Source of the DNA: Bacteroidota bacterium | GTDB taxonomy: Bacteria; Bacteroidota; Bacteroidia; B-17B0; Aurantibacillaceae | Direction: 5' to 3' | Assembly (NCBI GenBank): GCA_021323535.1 | Contig: JAJONO010000002.1 | Coordinates: 1-64,000, forward strand | Length of the DNA: 64,000 nt | In this document: in pieces, positions 24,328-33,217 of the stretch | Position numbering within the stretch: position 1 is the first letter of the stretch | Layout: each line of letters starts with the position of its first letter | Translations under genes and position numbers: made by a program | Notes under the pieces: model-generated | Database searches by the model: none | What the model was told of the DNA's origin: nothing | What the model saw: the letters and a program-made list of their open reading frames with translations, nothing else

Positions 24328-25376
24328 AATATTGGTTTTCGTCTAACGTTGAATTGATAAATTTTTATTCCAAGATAGAGATTAAAAAAATGTGACGCGT
24401 AAAATTTATTTCTGTTGATATCGCTCACATAACATTGCCAGTTGAACCCGCAACTTGTCATATGATTAAAATTATACGCGATGTTAAAATTAAGTCCGAG
24501 TTTTACAAGATCCTGGTCATAATACCTGGGCTCAGAAATGATGTGGTATTTCACTGTGTCTTTATTCGGCTGATAAATAGTATCTCTGTGCGTCACATAA
24601 AAAGTAGTTTTTGTATTCTGTGAAGGTGCAATACTCAAACCTGCGCCAATGCTCCATTTTCTGTAATGAAACCTGTGATTTAAAAGTACCCACAGATTCG
24701 TGCTGTAATATTCATTCACACTATCCTCTTCAAGAGCATAAATACTTTTCCTTTTAGGAACCACTGTTGAAGAAACTCCAAACTCCAGCATCCATGAGCG
24801 GTTATCGGCCACAAAATAGTCTGCCTGGCCATTTAACCCTAAGGGCGTTACGTTTCCATCGTTAGGATAGGAATTGAACATGCTTGGGTGATACCCATTG
24901 ATAAAGCTCCAGCCAAGCCAAAGACGAAGATCATTTGCCTTAGTAGGAAGAATGGATGAATAATTAATTTTGTCATATGTTCTGTCGTACGAAAAATAGT
25001 TGATAGGTTTATGCCGGTAACGATGATCGAACTGGTAATCGATGATCCAACTGAGAGGCATCCCTGCAAAAGCGTTCAGATAAATGTATGTGGGACTTAA
25101 TTCGCTTTTCAGATAATAATTCACCAATGAAGAATCCTTTTTTCTGAACTGGATCAGTAAAGGAAAATTATTTCTTCTTACAAAATATTTGTCTCCTTCT
25201 TTATATATTCTCGAACTATCGAGTTTAAATAGTTTATGAACTGTAAGAGAAGTATCTGTATGGATCTTTATTCCCTGGTGAGGATTATGAAGAATTCTGG
25301 CGCAGGAGGAAATAAAAAAAATAAAACCGGCAATCATAAGTAAAGAACACACTTTTATGATTCCCGGTTTCGGCAT
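24318..25376 (-). CDS. Lipoprotein with barrel-like features, unknown function
   Basis: A 352-residue protein with a lipoprotein signal (IAGFIFFISSCAR; cysteine near residue 25). The mature part is rich in aromatic beta strands (LRLWLGWSFING, WMLEFGVSS, KWSIGAGLSIAPSQN, LVKLGLNFNIAYNFNHM, FFNLYLGIKIYQFNV) in the alternating pattern of outer-membrane barrels, which is unusual with a lipobox. I do not recognise the family. It sits 5 nt after the E1 gene and overlaps the threonine aldolase start by 10 nt. Confidence 0.75.
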   Translation of the reverse strand: MPKPGIIKVCSLLMIAGFIFFISSCARILHNPHQGIKIHTDTSLTVHKLFKLDSSRIYKEGDKYFVRRNNFPLLIQFRKKDSSLVNYYLKSELSPTYIYLNAFAGMPLSWIIDYQFDHRYRHKPINYFSYDRTYDKINYSSILPTKANDLRLWLGWSFINGYHPSMFNSYPNDGNVTPLGLNGQADYFVADNRSWMLEFGVSSTVVPKRKSIYALEEDSVNEYYSTNLWVLLNHRFHYRKWSIGAGLSIAPSQNTKTTFYVTHRDTIYQPNKDTVKYHIISEPRYYDQDLVKLGLNFNIAYNFNHMTSCGFNWQCYVSDINRNKFYASHFFNLYLGIKIYQFNVRRKPILWK

Positions 25377-25381
25377 TTCGT

Positions 25382-27382
25382 TTAGTAACTGAGTAGTTTT
25401 CTTAGTTTAACCTTGAACCGTTCCTTAGGAAGAAAATTCTGTTCCAGATCGGCATTCATTGGCACAGGTGTATCCAGGCTCCCTTCACGCATCACAGGCG
25501 CATCGAGGTATTCAAAACAATTTTCAGTTATCAGCGATGCTATCTCGCCGCCTATTCCACCGGTAAGAGTATCTTCATGTAACACAAGTACACGTCCCGT
25601 TTTTCGTACCGAAGTATAAATAGTTTCAATATCCAATGGTGCCAGCGTTCTTAAATCGATAAGATCGGCGTTAATGTCGGAGTTTTCATTTAATGTTTCA
25701 AGAGCCCAGTGAACGCCTAATCCGTAAGTCACAATGGTAACATCATTTCCTTCTTTCACCAGTCTTGCTTTTCCGAAGGGAATGGTATAATAATCATCCG
25801 AAACATCTTCGCTGATACTTCTGTAAAGCGCTTTATGTTCAAAGAACATCACAGGGTTAGGATCTTCAAACGCTGTAAGCAATAATCCTTTTGCATCTGA
25901 AGGAAAAGCAGGATAAGCAATTTTTAATCCCGGTGTTTTAAAGAACCAGGCTTCGTTACTCTGGCTGTGAAACGGGCCAGCCGCTACTCCCGCCCCTGTT
26001 GGCATCCTTACCACCACGTCGGCGTTCTGCTCCCACCGGTAATAACTTTTTGCAAGGTTGTTAACGATCTGTGTAATGCCTTCGCTTACAAAATCGGCAA
26101 ATTGCATTTCCACCATGGCTTTAGCGCCGTTGATGGTTAACCCGAATCCTGAACCAAGAATGGCGCTTTCGCAAAGAGGAGTGTTTCTTACACGATCCTT
26201 ACCAAACTCTTCCACGAATCCTTCTGTAATTTTAAATACACCACCATATTCGGCAATGTCCTGTCCCATTAAAACAAGATTAGAGTGTTTTCTCATGGCA
26301 AGACGAAGACCGTTAGATACCGCGTCGATCAAACGCATGTTGGTCTTTGAACCCGCTGACGAACTTGTATCATTGGCCACGAAAGGTTTGAACATTTCGC
26401 TTAATTCTTTCTCTGTATCAGGAGGTGGTAATTGCTCTGCAAAAGCAATCTCAAGTCCTGCTTCGATTTCTTTTTTAATTCCGGCTCTTTCCGTTTCAAT
26501 CATTTCCTCTGTAAGTACGCCTTCACTGATCAAAAACTTCTCAAAGGTGTTTACAGGATCTTTCCTCCCCCATACATCAAACAATTCTTTAGGAACGTAT
26601 TTGGTGCCGCTGGCTTCTTCGTGCCCACGCATACGGAAGGTAACGCATTCAAGAATAACAGGACGAGGATTTTCCCTGATGCTTTCCGCAAGATTTTTTA
26701 CAGTTTCATACACTTTAAGAATATTGTTTCCATCAACTGTAATGCCTTCAATGCCATATCCAATAGCTTTATCAGCAAAGGATTTACATCTGAACTGCTC
26801 GTTGCTTGGTGTGCTTAATCCATAACCATTATTTTCGATGACAAAAATTACGGGAAGATCCCACACTGCTGCTGTATTTACACTTTCATGAAAATCTCCT
26901 TCACTTGCTCCTCCGTCTCCTGAAAAAACAACGGTTACTTTTTTATCTTTCCTGATTTTATCTGCTAAAGCGATCCCATCGGCAACGCCAAGTTGCGGAC
27001 CAAGATGAGAGATCATTCCAACGATCTTATATTCCTGTGTTCCGAAATGAAAAGAACGGTCGCGGCCCTTTGTAAAGCCTCCGGGTTTTCCCTGGAACTG
27101 TGAAAATAATCTGTTGAGCGGAATTTCTCTTGTTGTAAACACACCTAAATTGCGGTGCATTGGTAAAATATACTCATCAGTATTGAGCGCAGTGGCAACA
27201 CCAACGGAAATAGCTTCCTGTCCTATTCCACTGAACCATTTTGCAATACGTCCCTGCCTGAGTAACAGCAACATTTTTTCCTCGATCATACGAGGCTTGA
27301 GAATATTTTTGTAGAGTTTAAGTAAAGTTTCGTCTTTGTGTTTCTTCCGGTCAAACTTCACGGGCATTTCTGCGGTAATCAT
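25382..27382 (-). CDS. Fused E1 alpha/beta of a branched-chain 2-oxoacid dehydrogenase
   Basis: A 666-residue thiamine-diphosphate enzyme in which the alpha and beta subunits of E1 are one chain. The alpha part (about 1-330) has WFSGIGQEAISVGVATAL and the ThDP motif GDGGASEGDFHESVNTAAVW ending in ENNGYG; the beta part (about 345-666) has GQDIAEYGGVFKITEGF, TPLCESAILG, RMPTGAGVAAGPFHSQSNEA and VLHEDTLTGGIG. This fusion is common in Bacteroidota and is generally assigned to branched-chain 2-oxoacids; pyruvate cannot be excluded by sequence alone. No E2 or E3 gene is adjacent. First gene of a three-gene operon. Confidence 0.92.
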   Translation of the reverse strand: MITAEMPVKFDRKKHKDETLLKLYKNILKPRMIEEKMLLLLRQGRIAKWFSGIGQEAISVGVATALNTDEYILPMHRNLGVFTTREIPLNRLFSQFQGKPGGFTKGRDRSFHFGTQEYKIVGMISHLGPQLGVADGIALADKIRKDKKVTVVFSGDGGASEGDFHESVNTAAVWDLPVIFVIENNGYGLSTPSNEQFRCKSFADKAIGYGIEGITVDGNNILKVYETVKNLAESIRENPRPVILECVTFRMRGHEEASGTKYVPKELFDVWGRKDPVNTFEKFLISEGVLTEEMIETERAGIKKEIEAGLEIAFAEQLPPPDTEKELSEMFKPFVANDTSSSAGSKTNMRLIDAVSNGLRLAMRKHSNLVLMGQDIAEYGGVFKITEGFVEEFGKDRVRNTPLCESAILGSGFGLTINGAKAMVEMQFADFVSEGITQIVNNLAKSYYRWEQNADVVVRMPTGAGVAAGPFHSQSNEAWFFKTPGLKIAYPAFPSDAKGLLLTAFEDPNPVMFFEHKALYRSISEDVSDDYYTIPFGKARLVKEGNDVTIVTYGLGVHWALETLNENSDINADLIDLRTLAPLDIETIYTSVRKTGRVLVLHEDTLTGGIGGEIASLITENCFEYLDAPVMREGSLDTPVPMNADLEQNFLPKERFKVKLRKLLSY

Positions 27383-27386
27383 TTCG

Positions 27387-27426
27387 TAGTCGATAGTTTA
27401 TAGTTTATAGTCGATAGTTTATAGTT
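27387..27426. repeat. Tandem 21-bp repeat TAGTCGATAGTTTATAGTTTA
   Basis: A 21-bp unit and a second copy of its first 19 bases lie end to end directly upstream of the E1 start (27382), inside its 5' leader or promoter region. The unit itself is made of TATAGT/CGATAGT words. Confidence 0.6.
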
Positions 27427-27528
27427 CTGATGTGCTGCTGCAAATATCTTTTGGATATTTTTTCTATGTATAACTCCAGCTTTATTTTATTTTTTAAAAT
27501 CAAAATCTATGTGGTTAATTTAGGACCG

Positions 27529-28257
27529 TCAGGCGCCGCTGGCGGCAGCTTTCTTACCTATTAAAACATTAAATCCAAAGCCAATGTTGAGCCAGCTCAT
27601 ATAATGTCTGTTGCTTTTACTTTTTACTTCGGCAAAGTGATTGAACCTTGGTGATTTTGGATCGAAATTAGTTAATACTGTTGTGTAAGCAAGCATAATG
27701 GAAAGGCTGAGCGTTCTTTCTTCTCCCACAATGAAATTAACTGATATCTCGGGCTGCACGTAAGGCGAATAAATCATTTTTGGTCCGTAAGGCCTGTTTT
27801 CAACGCTGCTATCAGCCTCCACATTAAAATAGTTCATGGCCATGAGGCCCGAATTTACGGAGTAGTTCATGTACCCGGTATTTGAGAAGAATTTATCGCC
27901 GCCAATTCTCAGGAAGCCGCTATGGTTCATAATACGGGTGTTGTAGGATAATCCATATTCTTTTTGCCCGGATGGCGGAATGTAGTACGTAAATACTTTT
28001 TTATTGTTCAGGAAATGGGAATTGTCGTATCCGAGTCCAACAATAACATTATTGAATATCCTGTAATTAAAACTCACATTACCGGCGTATACCCCGTTAA
28101 AACAGGTTCTGAACATATTACTGCTAATGGTTCTTGGAATACCAATTGTTCCGCGTATGGTAAAAGGAGCGTTACGCATTTCATTGAGTTTCTCTGATGA
28201 CTGAGAGAAAAAAAGAAATGGGAAACACAGCGTAAAAACAAGAATTAATCGTTTCAT
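27529..28257 (-). CDS. Putative outer-membrane beta-barrel protein
   Basis: A 242-residue protein with a signal peptide (MKRLILVFTLCFPFLFFSQ) and repeated amphipathic beta strands (NVSFNYRIFNNVIVGLGYD, GYMNYSVNSGLMAMNYFN, LSLSIMLAYTTVL, WLNIGFGFNVLIG), as expected for a small eight- or ten-stranded barrel. No family is recognised. It is divergent from the beta-lactamase-fold gene and has its own -7 box (TATATTTA, 28266-28273) and an AGGAG ribosome site 3 nt before the ATG. Confidence 0.72.
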   Translation of the reverse strand: MKRLILVFTLCFPFLFFSQSSEKLNEMRNAPFTIRGTIGIPRTISSNMFRTCFNGVYAGNVSFNYRIFNNVIVGLGYDNSHFLNNKKVFTYYIPPSGQKEYGLSYNTRIMNHSGFLRIGGDKFFSNTGYMNYSVNSGLMAMNYFNVEADSSVENRPYGPKMIYSPYVQPEISVNFIVGEERTLSLSIMLAYTTVLTNFDPKSPRFNHFAEVKSKSNRHYMSWLNIGFGFNVLIGKKAAASGA

Positions 28258-28265
28258 TTACTCCT

Positions 28266-28273
28266 TAAATATA
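28266..28273 (-). promoter_or_regulatory. -7 box of the barrel-like gene
   Basis: TATATTTA on the minus strand (one mismatch to TAnnTTTG), 8 nt before the ATG at 28257. It faces the plus-strand box at 28310-28317, so divergent promoters share this 64-bp gap. Confidence 0.35.
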
Positions 28274-28309
28274 GCTGTTTTAATTCTAACGGAAAACTGG
28301 TCTTTTTAC

Positions 28310-28317
28310 TATTTTTA
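28310..28317 (+). promoter_or_regulatory. Putative -7 box abutting the beta-lactamase-fold gene
   Basis: TATTTTTA (one mismatch to TAnnTTTG) ends exactly 4 nt before the ATG at 28322, implying a leaderless or nearly leaderless mRNA. No good -33 box is seen. Confidence 0.35.
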
Positions 28318-28321
28318 CGCC

Positions 28322-29737
28322 ATGATAAGACCCTTATTCTTTCTTGTCCTTTTCCTTGTGAGCGGGGCTATCATGGCCCAGGGCGACAAACTTAAAAACA
28401 ATGAAGTTGCCTTAAAGACAAAACTTTTGTTCAACGAGAAAAAGTACAGTGACATTTACGCGCTTTTCTCCACTAAATTAAAAAACGAAATGAAAGAACA
28501 GGATTTTTGTGATTTCCTGAACCGTTCCTTATTTGTTTTATACGGCGATATAGATAGTCTTGAATATGTGAAAGAAACCCAATCCTGTCATTGTTATCTT
28601 ACACATTTTAAATATGGCGATTTTCAGATGAACCTCGCTACCGATAAAGAGAACAACATCGAACTGATCAGTTTTATTCCTGTATCCACATCAAAATTTT
28701 TTAAGATCACCGATTACTTATCGGATAATAAGAAAGAATCTTCGTTTGATTCGCTGGTAGATAAACTTGTAAAGGATCATATGCAAAGTCCGCAGAACTG
28801 TGGCCTTAGCATTGGTGTTTTTAACAATGGAAAAGAATCGTTTTACAATTACGGCGAAGTGAAGCGCGGATCAAAAACGCTTGCAACTTCATCTACTATT
28901 TATGAAATTGGCTCTGTTTCAAAAGTATTCTGCGGTATTCTTCTCGCCAATGCTATTCTCGAAAATAAAGTAAACGCGGAAGACGATATCCGCAATTATT
29001 TACCGGGAGAATATCCTAATCTCCAGGTTGGCGATAATTACATTCAGCTTATCCATTTGGTTAATCACACGAGCGGATTACCCCGTTTACCCGACGATAT
29101 AGGGGCCCAGCAGGATTACAACGCGCTTAATCCTTACAAAAATTATAACAGGGAAATGGTATTTAATTATCTGAAAAAAATACAGCTTTCGAAACAACCG
29201 GGAAAAGTTTGCGAATATTCTAATATTGGAATGGGACTACTCGGCATTATTCTTGAACGCGTTTACGGAAAACCATTTGAAGAACTGGTAAAGGAAAAGA
29301 TAACATCGTCTTTTGGCATGAACAATACCAGTATCAGACTAAATACCGACCAGGAAAAAAAGTTTGCCACAGGATACAATATTGTTGGAAAAGAAACGCC
29401 TCATTGGGAGCTTGAAGCTATTGCCGCTGCAGGAGCAGTGAGATCAAGCCCCGGCGATATGCTTACTTTTTTGAAAGCGAATCTCGAAGAAAAAAATGAA
29501 GCTCTAAAGCGTTCACATCAATCTACTTTTAATACCGGGAATACTATTGCGATGGCCTGGCATATTATGAAGACAAAACAGGGCAATAATATGATATGGC
29601 ACAACGGTGGTACATTTGGTTTCTCGGCCTTTATAGGTTTTGTAAAAGAGAAAAACTGCGGCGTTGTTATTCTGAATAACTCGGGAGGCAATGTTGATTT
29701 TATAGCTCTTCAGCTGCTAAAACATCTTCAGCAGTAA
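28322..29737 (+). CDS. Beta-lactamase-fold serine hydrolase with N-terminal DUF3887-like domain
   Basis: A 471-residue exported protein. Signal peptide (ending AIMAQ at residue 20), then a DUF3887-like domain (about 30-120: LLFNEKKYSDIYALFS) and a class C beta-lactamase / AmpH-type serine hydrolase domain (about 140-470). The catalytic set is visible: Ser198-x-x-Lys201 (SVSK), Tyr299-Ser-Asn301 (YSN) and His427-Asn-Gly (WHNGGTFGFSAF). Such proteins are mostly periplasmic D-amino-acid peptidases or esterases acting on peptidoglycan fragments or small esters; true beta-lactam resistance is not implied. Single gene, ended by a clear terminator. Confidence 0.9.
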   Translation: MIRPLFFLVLFLVSGAIMAQGDKLKNNEVALKTKLLFNEKKYSDIYALFSTKLKNEMKEQDFCDFLNRSLFVLYGDIDSLEYVKETQSCHCYLTHFKYGDFQMNLATDKENNIELISFIPVSTSKFFKITDYLSDNKKESSFDSLVDKLVKDHMQSPQNCGLSIGVFNNGKESFYNYGEVKRGSKTLATSSTIYEIGSVSKVFCGILLANAILENKVNAEDDIRNYLPGEYPNLQVGDNYIQLIHLVNHTSGLPRLPDDIGAQQDYNALNPYKNYNREMVFNYLKKIQLSKQPGKVCEYSNIGMGLLGIILERVYGKPFEELVKEKITSSFGMNNTSIRLNTDQEKKFATGYNIVGKETPHWELEAIAAAGAVRSSPGDMLTFLKANLEEKNEALKRSHQSTFNTGNTIAMAWHIMKTKQGNNMIWHNGGTFGFSAFIGFVKEKNCGVVILNNSGGNVDFIALQLLKHLQQ

Positions 29738-29783
29738 TTTTTAAATCCGTGATCCTTTTTTGTATACAACCAAAATACCAGAA

Positions 29784-29820
29784 TAAAAAAAAGAGGTCCA
29801 ATAGAACCTCTTCTTTTTTT
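29784..29820. terminator. Bidirectional rho-independent terminator
   Basis: AAGAGGT / ACCTCTT 7-bp stem with an 8-nt loop, preceded by a run of A and followed by TTCTTTTTTTT, between two convergent genes (stop at 29737; stop of the minus-strand gene at 29834). It can serve both. Confidence 0.75.
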
Positions 29821-29833
29821 TGAGAGCTTAATT

Positions 29834-32659
29834 TTAATTTTGTCTGATCATTTTTTTGGTATCAGCAATTTTACCATCAACAATTAAGGAATAGCTGTAT
29901 AAACCATTTGTGAGATCGTTAGCATAAACATTTAATTGTCCTTTACCGCGTGTTTTAATATCAATGGTTTTTAAAACCTGTCCCAGGTTATTATAGAAAA
30001 TGATCTGGGCCGATTGAATTTTTTCAGGGATATTATAAGAGATAACAGTTTGTTCAGCAAAAGGATTCGGAACATTCTGATTTAATACTACAGCATCGCC
30101 ATCTTTTAATTCAACATTAATCTGTGCCACTGCTTTGTTGTTTGCTGCAGGGTTCGCATTTGAACAGCATGATGTGATCATATTTCTCAGTTCATCAATT
30201 TGTTTTTGCTGGCTTTCAATCAGTTTTTTAAGGTCATCGTTCTGTTGCGATTTAGCTTCGATCTGTACTTGTTGTTCCTGCATACCTTTTATCAGAACAG
30301 GAACTAATTCTGCGTAGTTAACCCCAAGCGTTTTGTTTGGATCATCGCCTTCTTTCACCACTTCACCGATCACCTCTTTTAACTGCTGAGCAACAAAACC
30401 GATCTTAGTTCCATACCCTGCATTACCTTTCCATGTATATGAAATAGGTTTTAATTTCATGATCTGTTCCATACCATAAGATAATGGTTTCATATTTTCC
30501 TTTAATCTTTCGTCAGATGTTTGGATAGCACCATTACACGACCATACTTCAAACCATCTGTTAGTTGGATTTCCACATCTTTGAGCCGGATTGCAATCGA
30601 TCACAGGAAAAACATCCCCGTTAAACGCTCCGTTTCCATTCACATTAAGTAATCCTCCGCCTGCTCCCACCGATGATGGTGTAGGATATCCGATGTTAAC
30701 TAGACCGCTTCCCTGTGGAACATAAATAGCAACCTGTGCCGCTCCTGCAGCTCCGCTCGCTTCAAACCAACCTGCTACTTTTGTTTGTGGGCCTGTTGCT
30801 GATCCTCCTGCTCTTGCGCGAAGAGCTATAGCATCTGTACATGAGTTGTCGCTGAGAATACCTACGTCGTTATTCACACCTGAATTCTGCATTACATGAA
30901 GTCTTGCCTGTGGTGGTGGGTTACAGAAACCAAAACCAATACCAACCCGGTCCTGGCCCGGACCTCCATTACCAAGGAAAAAGAAATTATTTGCATTCAT
31001 TGGAATAGACCAGTTGCCAGGTAATGGATTTGGCGCGCCTATACAAGGATTTCCAAGACAACAACCTGTTGAAGATGAAGAAGAGTTTACATAAATAACA
31101 TTACCCGCGTTATCAAGCGCCAGAACACCTTGTCCGGGATTAACTACCGGTGTTACCAGCGAATTCATATTCCTGAATTTTAATCCGCTGCTTCCATTAG
31201 CAGATGCGAAATATGGCGAAGATGCAGAAGACATAATCTCAAGTGTGTTTAAAGGATCTACACCGGCTCCGGAGAAAATACCCACACCAAAACGCGGATT
31301 GTTTCCATCGCTTACAAAATGCCCCGCTTCAAGGCCGTTTGCCCCGGAAGATAAGAATGGACCACCCGCTGTTGTAGTAAATATAAATCTTAACCTGTTT
31401 CCGGGAGAAACAGCTGTAGGCGGACTAAAACCCCAATTGATAATCGCGTCACGTGGGGCGGTGAGACCTGTTGCGGTTCCTGCAAATCTCATTCCTGAAT
31501 AGAAATGCCCACCAGGTACACCTCCAATTGTTGGAAGATGCACAAATGTACCTATGTCCATCCAGTTTCTCCATCCATCATTAGTAGCAGATGTATTTCC
31601 TCCCATATGTACCAGGCTCAATGGAGCAGTTACAGGTAACGCAGGAAGATAACTTAAACCAACACGTGTGGCATCAGCGAAAAGAATTCCGCCCGGATTA
31701 TATCCCCCAGCCGAAAAACCTCCTGAAGGATTTTCTGTTGGAGCTGATAATGAAGAAATCCGCATACGCTCATCGGTTGTAAGAATATTTCCAGGAGTAG
31801 CGTGATTGGTACTGAAAATAAGGTGACGGTTCTCCTGGTTGTACATCAATGCATCTCCATTCTGCGCAAGTACGTTATCACCAAATATACCAATACGCAA
31901 ACCGTTAGCAGGATTAATAACTGTAGGACCCGGCACGGGCGTTGCTACCGTCATGCGCTGATTGGTAATTTGCATCCAGCTGCTTAACGCGTTTTCCTGA
32001 TGCTGGTGAAAAGTGCTTTTTGGCTGATTGGCATTATTAAAACGCGGCCCCACTCCAACATTTCCGGTTCCTGTATAACGAACCACTTCGCGACCGTTAG
32101 GGGCATCGCCTGTTAAATCGTTATTAGCAGCACCTGTTCCGGCAAGAAAGCTGAATACCATATTATCAGGACCAGGAAAACCACTACCGGCATTATCCGC
32201 CCAGGAAAATACCATATCCGTAATATCATTACCGCCGGTTGCTCGTTGCCCCATAAAGGCGAGATCCTGGTTGTGCGTGGTTACAATTCCATAGCGCATC
32301 CAGTTACGGTAACCACCGGTTTGAGGTGTTCCAAGAAAATTATTTCCATTCAGATGGAGTAAACTGAAAGGACCTGTTCCTCCAAAAAACTGGTAAAAGC
32401 CCGGAACTTCACCTAATCCAACGCAACCATTTTTTTGTAAGGGCCCTTGTGCGTTAATATTAGTCGTAATGTTGCCATTCATTTGCATTCTATGAATGTT
32501 GTTAGTACGGAAATTGAGAGGATTAACTCCATTAGTAGCATTGTACCCAATAAATTTCGGGAACGCCCAGAGGTTATTAGCAGTTGTGGACTGAGCACTC
32601 CCTTTATTATAAACAAGAAGGAAGACGAGTCCCAGTAGGATTAATCTGTTTTTTTTCAT
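29834..32659 (-). CDS. T9SS type A protein with peptidase S74 chaperone domain
   Basis: A 941-residue exported protein. Signal peptide (MKKNRLILLGLVFLLVYN...), then a long Gly/Asn-rich region (about 25-690) with repeated R/N-rich beta motifs (GYRNWMRYGIVTTHNQDLAF, WRNWMDIGTFVHLP). Next is an S74-type domain (about 705-790) with the signature SDERLKENM, LKPISYTWKGN, KIGFVAQQLKEVIGEVV, and a coiled coil (about 790-830). It ends in a type A T9SS sorting domain (NVPNPFAEQTVISYNIPE to KKMIRQN). S74 domains trimerise and self-cleave tail-spike and fibre proteins. It lies 66 nt after the wHTH gene on the same strand and probably shares its transcript. Confidence 0.88.
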   Translation of the reverse strand: MKKNRLILLGLVFLLVYNKGSAQSTTANNLWAFPKFIGYNATNGVNPLNFRTNNIHRMQMNGNITTNINAQGPLQKNGCVGLGEVPGFYQFFGGTGPFSLLHLNGNNFLGTPQTGGYRNWMRYGIVTTHNQDLAFMGQRATGGNDITDMVFSWADNAGSGFPGPDNMVFSFLAGTGAANNDLTGDAPNGREVVRYTGTGNVGVGPRFNNANQPKSTFHQHQENALSSWMQITNQRMTVATPVPGPTVINPANGLRIGIFGDNVLAQNGDALMYNQENRHLIFSTNHATPGNILTTDERMRISSLSAPTENPSGGFSAGGYNPGGILFADATRVGLSYLPALPVTAPLSLVHMGGNTSATNDGWRNWMDIGTFVHLPTIGGVPGGHFYSGMRFAGTATGLTAPRDAIINWGFSPPTAVSPGNRLRFIFTTTAGGPFLSSGANGLEAGHFVSDGNNPRFGVGIFSGAGVDPLNTLEIMSSASSPYFASANGSSGLKFRNMNSLVTPVVNPGQGVLALDNAGNVIYVNSSSSSTGCCLGNPCIGAPNPLPGNWSIPMNANNFFFLGNGGPGQDRVGIGFGFCNPPPQARLHVMQNSGVNNDVGILSDNSCTDAIALRARAGGSATGPQTKVAGWFEASGAAGAAQVAIYVPQGSGLVNIGYPTPSSVGAGGGLLNVNGNGAFNGDVFPVIDCNPAQRCGNPTNRWFEVWSCNGAIQTSDERLKENMKPLSYGMEQIMKLKPISYTWKGNAGYGTKIGFVAQQLKEVIGEVVKEGDDPNKTLGVNYAELVPVLIKGMQEQQVQIEAKSQQNDDLKKLIESQQKQIDELRNMITSCCSNANPAANNKAVAQINVELKDGDAVVLNQNVPNPFAEQTVISYNIPEKIQSAQIIFYNNLGQVLKTIDIKTRGKGQLNVYANDLTNGLYSYSLIVDGKIADTKKMIRQN

Positions 32660-32725
32660 GGTGTAATTGTTTTTGTGATTAATAAGATCAATGATAGAAA
32701 GTAGTACTGCAATTTTACCGCAGTG

Positions 32726-32965
32726 CTAATTATTTTTTCTTTTGAAGCAGATCTCAAGAAAAACATTTTCTGTGTAGTGGTAACTTCTGCTCTGATGACA
32801 ATATTGAATGGGGGCGCCCATAATCTTCATTTTGTTAATGATCTCGAATGTCTGCCGCTCCGATAAATGAAGTTTACACGCCAGTTCTTTTGGCGTGCCG
32901 GTACGTTTACCCTGAATAAGAAAATCCAGGTATTTTAAACGTTCTATTTGCTTTTCCAGCGACAT
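32726..32965 (-). CDS. Small winged-helix DNA-binding protein
   Basis: A 79-residue protein that is essentially one winged helix-turn-helix: EKQIERLKYLDFLIQGKRTG, then TPKELACKLHLSERQTFEII as the HTH, and KMKIMGAPIQYCHQSRSYHY as the wing. The pattern is that of the N-terminal domain of WYL/DeoR-type (HTH_11) regulators, with no effector domain. It is the first gene before the S74 T9SS protein and is preceded by a full promoter and the 20-bp palindrome at 33157-33176, so it may control this operon and the cargo gene at 11152; that is inference. Confidence 0.8.
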   Translation of the reverse strand: MSLEKQIERLKYLDFLIQGKRTGTPKELACKLHLSERQTFEIINKMKIMGAPIQYCHQSRSYHYTENVFLEICFKRKNN

Positions 32966-33117
32966 TCTTGTTTACTAAATACAAATCAGTGCTTATCAGA
33001 AACAAAAGAAATTCCGAAGCGGGGAAAAGACTTAAGAAACGGGATTGGGAATTTCAAAATGCAAGGAAGGGATAAATCATTTTGATAAAACGAATGTAAT
33101 TCAAAAAAGCACAGATG

Positions 33118-33152
33118 CAAATTTAATTTTATATAAAACTTATATTCTCAAA
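33118..33152 (-). promoter_or_regulatory. Promoter of the wHTH / S74 T9SS operon
   Basis: Minus-strand TTTG (33149-33152) and TAAATTTG (33118-33125, exact consensus) separated by 23 bp. It implies a leader of about 150 nt to the ATG at 32965. Apart from this promoter and the palindrome I see nothing in the 252-bp gap. Confidence 0.5.
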
Positions 33153-33156
33153 CCAA

Positions 33157-33176
33157 ACCTAGGTGAGCACATAGGT
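33157..33176. promoter_or_regulatory. 20-bp palindromic operator, copy 2
   Basis: ACCTAGGTG-AG-CACATAGGT, one mismatch from the perfect palindrome at 11028-11047. It lies 4 bp upstream of the -33 element. Assuming initiation 5 nt after the -7 box, its centre is near -53, one helical turn closer than copy 1. The position fits an activator site better than a repressor site. Confidence 0.58.
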
Positions 33177-33217
33177 AGATTTATAGACTATACACGCTAT
33201 TCGTGTTGCAACATAAA

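Noticed and set aside
28322-29737. Antibiotic-resistance beta-lactamase
   Set aside because: The SxxK/YxN/HxG set is shared with many peptidases and esterases; the DUF3887 fusion points to a housekeeping or envelope hydrolase.
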